Shown one piece after another: positions 43,251 to 52,608 of a stretch of 64,000 nucleotides of DNA. The stretch covers positions 1-64,000 of the forward strand of contig NZ_JAFWOM010000043.1 of assembly GCF_017545445.1 (NCBI RefSeq). Reading direction: 5' to 3'. The number at the start of each line of letters is the position of its first letter. Within the stretch, counting starts at the first letter, position 1. A program made the position numbers and the translations under genes. Source of the DNA: Fibrobacter sp. (GTDB taxonomy: Bacteria; Fibrobacterota; Fibrobacteria; Fibrobacterales; Fibrobacteraceae). A model generated the notes under the pieces. It ran no database searches, was not told where the DNA came from, and was given only the letters and a program-made list of their open reading frames with translations.

Positions 43251-44747
43251 ATGAAACGATTCGCGTACCTGTTATTTACAGTTTTTCTTTTATCGGGGAT
43301 TTCTTTCGCGAAGTTTGTCGCGGTTCTCGAAACGATGTCTGACGGCAATGATCAGCTGTCTCTTACGGAGCGCCAGTTCCTTACGAATATGCTTCGTGAA
43401 CAGGCTGTGCGGGAACTCCCTGCCGAGCTGAACTTTACCATTATGACTCGCGAGAACATCATGATGATGCTCCCTCCGGGCAAGGCTATCGAAGATTGCG
43501 AAGGAAGTTGCCTTGCCGAGACGGGCAAGAATATCGCCGCCGACTACGTGGCACAGGCGCGAGTGGGCAAGGTGGGGGACAATCTCTCCATCAGTGCCGA
43601 AATTTATGAGACGGCTGGCAGCAAGTTGCTCGCTAGTTTCAACGGTCTTGGTGCTGATGTGAACGCCTTGATGAACGTTATCCAAGAAAAGGGACCTGAA
43701 TTTTTCAGAAAGGCTCGTGGTGGAACAACGGGCATTGTGCGGACGGGAATGGACGGGCTTGAAAACCAGTCCTTTGTCTTACAAGTTTCAACGAATCCGC
43801 AGGGGGCGGCGCTGAGTGTTGATGGACGACCTGTTCCGAGCTGCACTTCGACTCCGTGTCAGATTCTTGTGGAAGCGGGCGAACACCGCATTGTGGCGGT
43901 CCTCGAACATCACGAAGATGCCGAAGGCGTTTTTAAAGTGAATCAGAATGGACAGACGGTATCGCTAGACCTCGTGCCTCGCTACGGGACTGTTCAGCTG
44001 GATTTGGATTTCCCGTTGGGCGGAACTTATGATGAACTGGAAATAAAGGTCGATGGTAAGCTTGTCAAGGGTTCGGACAAAGTGCTGATGGATCCGGGTA
44101 CTCATGCTGTTTCTATAGGCCATCGCTGCTATAGCCCAATCTCGTTCCAGGTCGGAATGGTTAAAGATAAAATAGAAACGTTTAAAGAGTCTTTTAAACC
44201 GCTGAATACAGGGCTTTCGCTCACGGCGCATTCTGCTTCGGGTGAATCCCGTACTTATAATTTGTTGTCAAATGGAACGATAGTTGGAAAAACTCCGTTT
44301 TCTGGCAGTATTCCCCTTTGTGCTAAGTTGTCTGTGGAAAGTATGAACGGTAATGAAGTGTATCCTGTTGATGTAGAACTTGTTCAAGGACAGGTCGTTT
44401 CATTTGACTTTGTGGAACCCGCTCCGAATGCCGAAAATATTGCTGTAGATAAGTTAAATACCGATGGCTCGCAAATCGGTGAAAGCATCCCCGCGAATGT
44501 GGAACAGCCCAAGAGCGGCGTGCGTATGGGACTCCGGATTACAAGCGGTGTCGTTTCTGCACTCGGCTTTGGTGCCGCCCTATACGGAATCATCAAGATG
44601 AAGAACCTAGCGAATGAGGCTCCTGACAACAAAAAGGATTATGAGGCGCGTCTCGATGATATAGATAACCACGAGTGGTTCCGCAGATTTGGCTTGCTAT
44701 TTGGTGGTATTGGACTTGTCGGCTTTGGTCTGACGTTCGTGTTCTAG
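43251..44747 (+). CDS. PEGA-domain exported protein with CsgG/TolB-like N-terminus
   Basis: 498 residues from ATG 43251 (AAAGGAG 10 nt upstream), opening a signal peptide MKRFAYLLFTVFLLSGISFA. The N-terminal part (20-150) has FVAVLET, LTERQFLTNMLREQA, FTIMTRENIMMMLPPGKA and DYVAQARVGKVGDNLSISAEIYE, a fold seen in proteins that derive a score from several envelope inputs. Two or three PEGA-like beta domains follow (about 175-400; VSTNPQGAALSVDGRPV, VEAGEHRIVAVLEHH). A Pro/Asn-rich stretch leads to two hydrophobic segments at the C-terminus (VVSALGFGAALYGIIK and FGLLFGGIGLVGFGLTFVF), so it is probably membrane-anchored at that end. The next gene begins 9 bp downstream. Confidence 0.75.
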   Translation: MKRFAYLLFTVFLLSGISFAKFVAVLETMSDGNDQLSLTERQFLTNMLREQAVRELPAELNFTIMTRENIMMMLPPGKAIEDCEGSCLAETGKNIAADYVAQARVGKVGDNLSISAEIYETAGSKLLASFNGLGADVNALMNVIQEKGPEFFRKARGGTTGIVRTGMDGLENQSFVLQVSTNPQGAALSVDGRPVPSCTSTPCQILVEAGEHRIVAVLEHHEDAEGVFKVNQNGQTVSLDLVPRYGTVQLDLDFPLGGTYDELEIKVDGKLVKGSDKVLMDPGTHAVSIGHRCYSPISFQVGMVKDKIETFKESFKPLNTGLSLTAHSASGESRTYNLLSNGTIVGKTPFSGSIPLCAKLSVESMNGNEVYPVDVELVQGQVVSFDFVEPAPNAENIAVDKLNTDGSQIGESIPANVEQPKSGVRMGLRITSGVVSALGFGAALYGIIKMKNLANEAPDNKKDYEARLDDIDNHEWFRRFGLLFGGIGLVGFGLTFVF

Positions 44748-44756
44748 GAGGGGTGT

Positions 44757-46820
44757 ATGTTAGATGATAGACAAAAGACGAAAGACGAAAGAGGCGAGAG
44801 TCGCGAAAATAAGTTTACTTGTTTTCATGACCGAGCCTTACTGTCTGACGCTGAAGGCGTCAAAGACGAAAGATTAGAGGCTAAGGGTGTGAGGCTTGAG
44901 ACGAGAGGCGAAAGAGTTTGTGTCATTGCGAGCCCAAGGTCACTGAGCGAAGTCGAAGTGAGGGCGTGGCAATCTCTAACCAGGATTTTGTCATCCTGGA
45001 GGCGCGTTTTCAATGTGTTGTCATCCTGGAGGAGCGTAGCGACGATAGGATCCATTGCGTTCCTCCTTACAGCTTGTACCGATTATTACCAGCAATTCGA
45101 AGATGAATATGCCTTTGGTAAAACAAGTGGAAGGTTTGTATTTGATGGGCAGACCTTGACGGACCAGCGCAATGACCAGACATACGAAGTCGTTAAGGTG
45201 GGTAACCTTTACTGGATGAATCGCAATCTGGGATTTGAGTTTTATCATTCTCATGATAATGCGACTAATGTCCATTGTCCGAAGTCAAGCATAGAGACAT
45301 GTGAAAAGACTGGATTCCTGTATCCCGGAACCCGTCTCGATAATCTGTGTATTGATGGTTGGCGATTGCCTAGCACTGAAGAATGGAAGGAATACTACAA
45401 TTCTTCAGCGTACCAGAGTAGCACATACGGGAAAGACACGTATAGTGGGTATCTGGGTGGGGATGAATCCCTGAACGAATATGGAAAGGCCGCCTATTTT
45501 TGGACCAATGCTGAAACGGACGGCAAAGGTTACCGGAAATGCGTATCCGTCACTTCAGAGAGTAATTCGTTCCGTCAGGCCGGACCTTGCCACGAGCAGT
45601 GGAAACTTGCCGTGCGCTGCGTGAAGGAAGTCGATGGGGAATCAGGTTCTCAATCAACCGCTAAATCGTCTGCGCAGACAACTAAAAAATCTTCATCTTC
45701 TGCGAAATCGTCAACGGCGAAATCATCTTCGAGCATGAAACAAGGAGAATTGGTTAACGCTGACCCCCTTAAGGATTCCCGTGACAGTCAGACTTATTCG
45801 ACTGTGGCTATTGGCAAACAGACTTGGATGGCCCAAAATTTGAATTTTGAAATGGGCGGTAGCTTCTGTTTTGATAATTTAGATGGAAACTGCAGTGAGT
45901 ATGGACGACTTTATACTTGGGATGATGCTAAAATAGTGTGCCCTTCGGGCTGGCATTTGCCATCTGTAGAAGAATGGGAAAAATTCTTCTCTACGGATAT
46001 TGGAAAAGAAATGGCTGGGGATATGCTTGGTGCGTCTTGTCAACTCAAGAATGTGTATGCTCCCAAGGCGAAAATTGAAGTGTCGGTTAAGCCTTCGGCT
46101 TATCAGGATGAAACGAGATGCAAATCCTCATCCAATTATAAAGAGTGCGGGGAATTTTTCATTAAAGTTGTCAACAACGACGATGTTGATTATACGGATT
46201 TAGAATTGCGTTTGTATATAGGTAGTCGAGGCAGTCGTTTTTCGGAACTTCCGGATTGTGACATAAAGAGTGCATTCAATAGTTCCGGTCAGTCGATTTC
46301 TGCGCCGCAAATTGCTATGGTTCAATATTTAGAGGACGACTATACGGGGCAAACTTATCTGCCTATCTTTATTAACGGCAACATTCCCGCTTCTGGTGGA
46401 ACATTTTTCTTCCAGGTCAAGTGGCCTACGCTTACTTTCCATGATATTCAGGGAGGCTGGTCGCTTGTTGGTCACGAAGGCTATGGGTACTACGCCGATT
46501 TTGATGGTATCGACCTTACGCAGGCTCCCAATAATAGGAGAAACGAAATGGCGTTGGAATCTTACACTGTTGACGAATATATCCCGGTTTATAAGATGGG
46601 CGAACTTGTTGCCGGTATTACTCCGGACGGTTCCACAGAAAAAGAATTGGTGAAATATCAGTGCGCTGAATTCGATAATGAATCGGCTACTTATTGGACT
46701 TCCGATGGTGATGAGTATGTTGCTCATTTTGTCGTCTGGGCCAACAATAAGTCGAATGAAGATTATTATTATGATTCGAAGACATCGTTTGCAAAAACTG
46801 TCCGCTGCGTAAAGGATTAG
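44757..46820 (+). CDS. FISUMP lipoprotein with repeat-derived N-terminus and nested GH9-type module
   Basis: 687 residues from the ATG at 44757, which has AGGAGG 5 nt upstream. Residues 1-100 are encoded by dispersed-repeat DNA (see the repeat at 44913) and contain no ordinary export signal until VLSSWRSVATIGSIAFLLTAC, a lipoprotein-like signal with Cys107; a GTG at 45015 could be the start used for export. Then: FISUMP domain 1 (about 125-292, YWMNRNLGF ... CIDGWRLPSTEEW ... LAVRCVKE), Ser/Lys linker (293-330), FISUMP domain 2 split into 335-433 (MAQNLNFEMG ... CPSGWHLPSVEEW) and 636-687 (ATYWTSD ... TVRCVKD). Between the halves sits a roughly 190-residue module (438-625) homologous to the beta-rich module of the GH9 enzymes. 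Confidence 0.8.
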   Translation: MLDDRQKTKDERGESRENKFTCFHDRALLSDAEGVKDERLEAKGVRLETRGERVCVIASPRSLSEVEVRAWQSLTRILSSWRRVFNVLSSWRSVATIGSIAFLLTACTDYYQQFEDEYAFGKTSGRFVFDGQTLTDQRNDQTYEVVKVGNLYWMNRNLGFEFYHSHDNATNVHCPKSSIETCEKTGFLYPGTRLDNLCIDGWRLPSTEEWKEYYNSSAYQSSTYGKDTYSGYLGGDESLNEYGKAAYFWTNAETDGKGYRKCVSVTSESNSFRQAGPCHEQWKLAVRCVKEVDGESGSQSTAKSSAQTTKKSSSSAKSSTAKSSSSMKQGELVNADPLKDSRDSQTYSTVAIGKQTWMAQNLNFEMGGSFCFDNLDGNCSEYGRLYTWDDAKIVCPSGWHLPSVEEWEKFFSTDIGKEMAGDMLGASCQLKNVYAPKAKIEVSVKPSAYQDETRCKSSSNYKECGEFFIKVVNNDDVDYTDLELRLYIGSRGSRFSELPDCDIKSAFNSSGQSISAPQIAMVQYLEDDYTGQTYLPIFINGNIPASGGTFFFQVKWPTLTFHDIQGGWSLVGHEGYGYYADFDGIDLTQAPNNRRNEMALESYTVDEYIPVYKMGELVAGITPDGSTEKELVKYQCAEFDNESATYWTSDGDEYVAHFVVWANNKSNEDYYYDSKTSFAKTVRCVKD
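44913..45057 (+). repeat. Family B repeat inside a coding region
   Basis: GTCATTGCGAGCCCAAGGTC, CACTGAGCGAAGTCGAAGTG, GTCATCCTGGAGGCGCG and GTCATCCTGGAGGAGCGTAG ending GGATCCATTGCG: the intergenic repeat phrases, here in frame with the lipoprotein gene at 44757. Confidence 0.75.
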
Positions 46821-46976
46821 AGATGTTGTCAACGTCTTTGGTTCTTCTCATGTGTTGCCTCTAGTGGATGTTTTGAGCGTCCGCTATATGCAACGTATGC
46901 AACAAAATCGTCATACGCTTCCTTTGAAATGAGCTTGTAGGGGTTCTATTTTTCTCCTTAATTTATATATTTTGTA

Positions 46977-47001
46977 AAACGACAATTTTTTAATGTCGTT
47001 T
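46977..47001. promoter_or_regulatory. Inverted repeat in the leader of the 47025 lipoprotein gene
   Basis: Perfect 8-bp arms AAACGACA/TGTCGTTT around a 9-nt AT-rich loop, directly after TATATATTTTG, a possible promoter element, and 13 bp before AAAGGAGG. It could be an operator or a leader hairpin. Confidence 0.45.
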
Positions 47002-47024
47002 AATAAATTATAAAGGAGGATTCT

Positions 47025-48800
47025 ATGAAATTAGATTGTTGCGTAGGCGCGGAGAATGCTTTGGGCGTTTTGCTCATGGCGGCGTTTTTTTTAGTGGGGT
47101 GTGCTAGCGATGGCTCCGTTGCGGCCCCAGATTCTCAGAATGCAAAAAATTTGAACGGTAATTTGTCAAGTGTCGCTGAATCTAACGGCAACTCCAGCAG
47201 CAACGTATCGAATGTTAATCAAGCAGGGCTTTCCAAGACGGTTTATGGTCTGGCTCAAAATGGCCCTTATGTGGACAGTTCTGTTGTAAAGTTGACCGTA
47301 TTGGATGAATCTACTTTGGAATCTACGGAGCAGGTTTTTACGGGCTTGGTGGGGGATGGCTATGGCGGTTACTCAATCCAGGTTGATTCCTTGAAATCGA
47401 ATATAGCACAGATTTCGGTGTCGGGAAAATATCTCGAAGCGAGATCTGGGCGACTTTCTGAAAAAGAACTTACTTTATACGCGCTTTCGGATTTGAATGT
47501 CCATAATTCGATAAATGTCAATCTGTTTACGACTTTGGAATATGAACGCGTTCGTGAACTTGTCAAGAATAAGAAGCTCTCTTTTGCGGAGGCCAAGAAA
47601 CAGGCCAAAGAAGAACTTTTAGATGCGTTTCATGTTGTGGCTAAAGACGAAACTGGCAATAATGTAAATTTTGATGACCCTGAAATGTGGAATATTTACG
47701 GGATTCGCGATATAGAAAACCGTGATGAAGACAAAGTGTTGATGGGGCTTACGGCTATTTTTTCCGCATTTAATGAAAACTATGTTGAATCATTGATTAA
47801 AACTATTGCGGAAGATTTTGCGAAGGACGGCAAATGGGATGATGATTCAACTAGAATGAGGGTTGCAAATGCAGCCTACGGATTGAATACGACGATTTTG
47901 TCGGGCGATGTGGTTATCCCTGCGGATATTGAATCTATTCGAAGGACTATGACGAGATGGAGAAGTGTATATACGACAGGCTTTGATTTGAGCAATTTGT
48001 CGGGCGGAATCCTTCCCGATTTTGAAAGTGTAGTTGACGGCTTTTGGTTGGGCGAATATGGTCTTAGCAAGTGTGCTTACAGTATTTTGGGAACGGTCGC
48101 GAAAACTCCATTTGGTAGTTATTTTACTTGCAAGGAAGACACTAGAACTCATACGGGCATCCACTGGTTGTCTTCGTCTGTTTTAGAGACGAATACTTAT
48201 GGAATTAAATGCGATAGCACGGACTATTTTAAAACAGAGACAACAGATAGAACGCCTCGTCTGTACGTTTGCGAATTTGGAAAATGGCGCGAGGCTTTGG
48301 ATGTCGAAGGGAAAGTAGGATTGTGTACAAGTGAAAAAGAAGGCTCACTCGAAGATACCGATTTGTTCGGCTATGTCTGCAAGTCGCAAAAGTGGGAGAT
48401 TTTTACGGACACGCTTGAAGATAAACGCGATGGAAAGCGCTATGCGTACCGCAAGGCGGCTGGGCTTTATTGGATGATTAGCAACTTGCAGGATACTACG
48501 CTTACGTGGGCGGAGTCCGATAAATGTCCCGAAGGTTGGAGGCTTCCGACTGAGGATGAATGGAATGATTTGTCTAAACAGCTTGCTGGAGTGACTGCAA
48601 ACGGTTCTCAGTTGAATTTAGTTCATGTGGGGGAGTATAATACCTGGTGGAGTTCGACGGAGAAAAACGATAGTCTTGCTGTAACGGCTAATGTTTGGCA
48701 TCATCCGAGGAGCTATGATGAATCTTTGAGGTTTACGTTTTCGATTTCGGCGTTGGAAAAGAAAAATCGCGCTGCAATCCGTTGTGTGAAGGAACCTTAA
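47025..48800 (+). CDS. Lipoprotein with Cys-repeat units and C-terminal FISUMP domain
   Basis: 591 residues, AAAGGAGG 6 nt before the ATG. The signal (GVLLMAAFFLVGC, Cys26) follows an unusually long N-region. A Ser/Asn-rich spacer is followed by an Ig-like domain (about 65-150, TVYGLAQNGPYVDSSVVKL), a mostly helical region (150-330), two Cys units of the type seen in the giant lipoprotein (KCAYSILGTV ... YFTCKEDT; YGIKCDSTD ... LYVCEFGKWREA; GLCTSEKEG ... GYVCKSQKWEI) and a complete FISUMP domain (about 465-591, GLYWMISNLQD, CPEGWRLPTEDEWNDL, WWSSTE, AAIRCVKEP). Surface-exposed; role unknown. The upstream 204-bp gap has no gene. Confidence 0.82.
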   Translation: MKLDCCVGAENALGVLLMAAFFLVGCASDGSVAAPDSQNAKNLNGNLSSVAESNGNSSSNVSNVNQAGLSKTVYGLAQNGPYVDSSVVKLTVLDESTLESTEQVFTGLVGDGYGGYSIQVDSLKSNIAQISVSGKYLEARSGRLSEKELTLYALSDLNVHNSINVNLFTTLEYERVRELVKNKKLSFAEAKKQAKEELLDAFHVVAKDETGNNVNFDDPEMWNIYGIRDIENRDEDKVLMGLTAIFSAFNENYVESLIKTIAEDFAKDGKWDDDSTRMRVANAAYGLNTTILSGDVVIPADIESIRRTMTRWRSVYTTGFDLSNLSGGILPDFESVVDGFWLGEYGLSKCAYSILGTVAKTPFGSYFTCKEDTRTHTGIHWLSSSVLETNTYGIKCDSTDYFKTETTDRTPRLYVCEFGKWREALDVEGKVGLCTSEKEGSLEDTDLFGYVCKSQKWEIFTDTLEDKRDGKRYAYRKAAGLYWMISNLQDTTLTWAESDKCPEGWRLPTEDEWNDLSKQLAGVTANGSQLNLVHVGEYNTWWSSTEKNDSLAVTANVWHHPRSYDESLRFTFSISALEKKNRAAIRCVKEP

Positions 48801-48886
48801 TAGCCCTTTCTCGGCTTACTTTAAAAGTCCGGACGTCCAATGACTATTGACCAATAACCACTTTTTTACATATTTCTAGTAACAAA

Positions 48887-50398
<1,512 letters not shown>

Positions 50399-50399
<1 letters not shown>

Positions 50400-50470
50400 C
50401 GTCCCTGAGCGTGGTTCGGCAAGCTCACCAACCTTGTAAGGTCCCTGAGCCTGCCGAAGGGCTGACTATT
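50399..50470. repeat. Dispersed family B repeat after guaB
   Basis: CGTCCCTGAGCGTGGTTCGG, GGTCCCTGAGCCTGCCGAAG and CAAGCTCACCAACC, matching phrases near 29504 and 34306 (CTGAGCCTGTCGAAG). It starts at the guaB stop codon. Confidence 0.6.
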
Positions 50471-50482
50471 TAGAAATGAAAA

Positions 50483-50513
50483 CCCGGTGCGCAAAAAGCG
50501 TGCCGGATTTTTA
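50483..50513 (+). terminator. Intrinsic terminator after guaB
   Basis: Stem CCGGTGCG/CGTGCCGG with two wobble pairs, loop CAAAAAG, then ATTTTTAT. Confidence 0.75.
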
Positions 50514-50547
50514 TATTTATAGCAAATAAATTTGATAAGGAGTTGAA

Positions 50548-51174
50548 ATGAAATTTGCAAATACTTTCTTGATTTTGGCTGCGTTTGGCTTGGCTTTTAT
50601 CGGTTGCTCGAATTCAAGGCAGCACAAGGATCCGTCGTGGACGGCGAAGCCCGCGAATATGCAGGTGGTGTTCACTGCACCTGCACCGATTGTCTTGGAT
50701 TTTGCGACTGAATCAGGAAAACTTGCGGAGTGGTTCTCGAGCAATATCGATAATACGCTTAAGTTCAATTCGAATGTTCCATACAAGGTAAGTAAAATTT
50801 CAAAGGATCTTCTTTCTTACTCTGAAAAAGATGCAGATGGTGAAAAAGTTCGTGTTCCAGTGCTGAAAACCATGTCTGATAGTGTTGATATTTATATGGT
50901 TTTGGATAGTATCCAGTTGACGTCTGATATCGGCATAAGGGCGGGGGCTGGCACAACGATGATGTCGACGGTTGGTCCTATGATAAAGAATAACTGTGCG
51001 CATGTTTCAGCATCTTACGCTTTTTACGAAGTGAAAACTGGGAAACCGTTAGATTATGGTTATTTGGATGAATCCCAATGTTCGGATCAAAAAGTAATTG
51101 AACATGATTGGCAGAATGTTTTACGAAAATTAATTTTGCACATTATTAACAAAACTCCAATTGCGCAGTTTTAA
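50548..51174 (+). CDS. Lipoprotein of unknown function
   Basis: 208 residues. Signal MKFANTFLILAAFGLAFIGC with lipobox FIGC (Cys20); AAGGAG 5 nt before the ATG. The mature part has mixed secondary structure, with SVDIYMVLDSIQLTSDIGI and VSASYAFYEVKTGKPLDYGY resembling outer-membrane lipoproteins of the type that measure or assemble surface structures, but no family is assigned. Two Cys (NNC, SQC) may pair. Monocistronic with its own terminator. Confidence 0.75.
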   Translation: MKFANTFLILAAFGLAFIGCSNSRQHKDPSWTAKPANMQVVFTAPAPIVLDFATESGKLAEWFSSNIDNTLKFNSNVPYKVSKISKDLLSYSEKDADGEKVRVPVLKTMSDSVDIYMVLDSIQLTSDIGIRAGAGTTMMSTVGPMIKNNCAHVSASYAFYEVKTGKPLDYGYLDESQCSDQKVIEHDWQNVLRKLILHIINKTPIAQF

Positions 51175-51180
51175 ATAAGC

Positions 51181-51209
51181 AAACGCAGCTTCGCTAGGCT
51201 GCGTTTTTT
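51181..51209 (+). terminator. Intrinsic terminator after the 50548 lipoprotein gene
   Basis: Perfect 9-bp stem AAACGCAGC/GCTGCGTTT, 8-nt loop, T run. Confidence 0.9.
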
Positions 51210-51233
51210 GATATATATTAATAGAGAGCTTTT

Positions 51234-52430
51234 ATGAATTATATGTCTCGTTTTAGTTGGTTGTTTTCGGCGGTGCTTGCAGGTTTGCTTGCAGTTCCGT
51301 TTGCGTTTGTCGCTTGTGGCGAATCCTCGGTAGGAATGCCGATGGCGGCAGGCGATTCCTCGTCGTCTTCGAAAAACGTTGAAACGTTTAGTTCTGCAAA
51401 TGTTGTTGCAAATTCGAGTTCTGCGGGAAACGTAGCAAGTTCGTCGAGTGTTCTTTTGAGCAGTTCGTCGAGAATTGCTGCGAGTAGCGGATTGGAATCG
51501 GAGGCTTCGAGCAGTTCTGTAAGGTTAGCGGATTCTTCCTCTGAAAAACTTACGGAATCGTCGAGTAGCCGTGCTGTAGAATTGTCGAGTTCCGCGAAGG
51601 CTGCTGTTTCGAGTTCTGCGATGCTTTCTAGTTCTTCTGTTGAGGCGCTTTCGTCGTCAAATGAAAAACTTGCGGGTTCGTCGGATGATGGCGTTTGTAC
51701 GAAATGCGATAGCTATACGGCGGCAGATCCGACGCTTGTCGAGAATGGCGGCAAAGGTTCCGTGACGACTTATGGGAGCGTTACCGCGAAAGAAACGAGT
51801 CTCGGTGGCGCCTGCAATTACGGACAGACTAATATCCAGTACTATGCTGCGATTCATGTGAACGTTTCTCCGGGTGATGATAAAGGGCCATGGGATGGCG
51901 GCGCTGCTTGTGGCGGTTGCGTGCACGTGAAGGCTAAAACGCCGGATGGCTGGAAAGAAGTGACTGTGCGCATTACGGATCGTTGCCCAGATGCAAACTG
52001 TGGCGTGGATTTGGGCGGTGCTCCGGCAAGCGATATCATGGGAGTCACCGTCGGGCGTTACTACGGCGAATGGGAATTCGTGAGCTGCGAAGGCGTTGAA
52101 GGCGTATGGGGCGATTCAACGTCTATTTGGGTAAAGGAAGGGGCCAGTAAATTCTGGAGCATTATTCAAGTGCGTAACCCGAAGGACATGGTGAAGAAAA
52201 TCGTGATTCGCGGGGTGGACAGCGATGATGCTCATACGTTAGAGATGGTCGTCGGGACGGAAAACTTTTGGACGGTGCCGCAAGAAATTTTGCAGACTGA
52301 AAAGCAATATAGCGTCGTTGTGACGTACCGCAGCGGAACCGATGACGAATGGATGTTGAAAGGCTCGGAACTTGCAGTGCCAGAAGCGAACCTTTATTTG
52401 TACGAACACCGTGCTGGTGTGAAATTTTAA
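51234..52430 (+). CDS. Lipoprotein expansin (DPBB + CBM63-like)
   Basis: 398 residues. Signal with lipobox FVAC (Cys near 28), poly-Ser linker (about 40-155), then a bacterial expansin: a double-psi beta-barrel domain (about 160-285; SVTTYG, GGACNYGQ, ACGGCVHV, VTVRITDRCPDANCGVDL with the catalytic-site Asp as in EXLX1's VTDLYPEG) and a CBM63-like domain (about 290-395; WVKEGASKFWSIIQVRNPK, matching RIKEGSSRWWAAIQVRNHK of Bacillus EXLX1, plus NFWTVP). Expansins loosen cellulose-hemicellulose networks without hydrolysis. Membrane anchoring through a flexible Ser linker is unusual for expansins and would hold it at the cell-plant interface with the GH9 enzymes. Confidence 0.88.
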   Translation: MNYMSRFSWLFSAVLAGLLAVPFAFVACGESSVGMPMAAGDSSSSSKNVETFSSANVVANSSSAGNVASSSSVLLSSSSRIAASSGLESEASSSSVRLADSSSEKLTESSSSRAVELSSSAKAAVSSSAMLSSSSVEALSSSNEKLAGSSDDGVCTKCDSYTAADPTLVENGGKGSVTTYGSVTAKETSLGGACNYGQTNIQYYAAIHVNVSPGDDKGPWDGGAACGGCVHVKAKTPDGWKEVTVRITDRCPDANCGVDLGGAPASDIMGVTVGRYYGEWEFVSCEGVEGVWGDSTSIWVKEGASKFWSIIQVRNPKDMVKKIVIRGVDSDDAHTLEMVVGTENFWTVPQEILQTEKQYSVVVTYRSGTDDEWMLKGSELAVPEANLYLYEHRAGVKF

Positions 52431-52498
52431 AACCGTATCTATATTGAAAATGTGTAAGCCGATCCCGGCACAAGGCCGGGATGACGATTCAGGATGAA

Positions 52499-52529
52499 AA
52501 AAACGGCGCCTTGGTGGGCGTCGTTTTTT
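52499..52529 (+). terminator. Intrinsic terminator after the expansin gene
   Basis: Stem AAACGGCGCC/GGCGTCGTTT, loop TTGGTG-like, long T run. A family B repeat (GATCCCGGCACAAGGCCGGG at 52462) precedes it. Confidence 0.85.
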
Positions 52530-52608
52530 TGCGTTCTGCAAGAATTTAACGAAAGTCGCAACGGGAGTCGCGGCAATTAAGAAATGCGCGACTTCCGAAA
52601 TGCGACTT

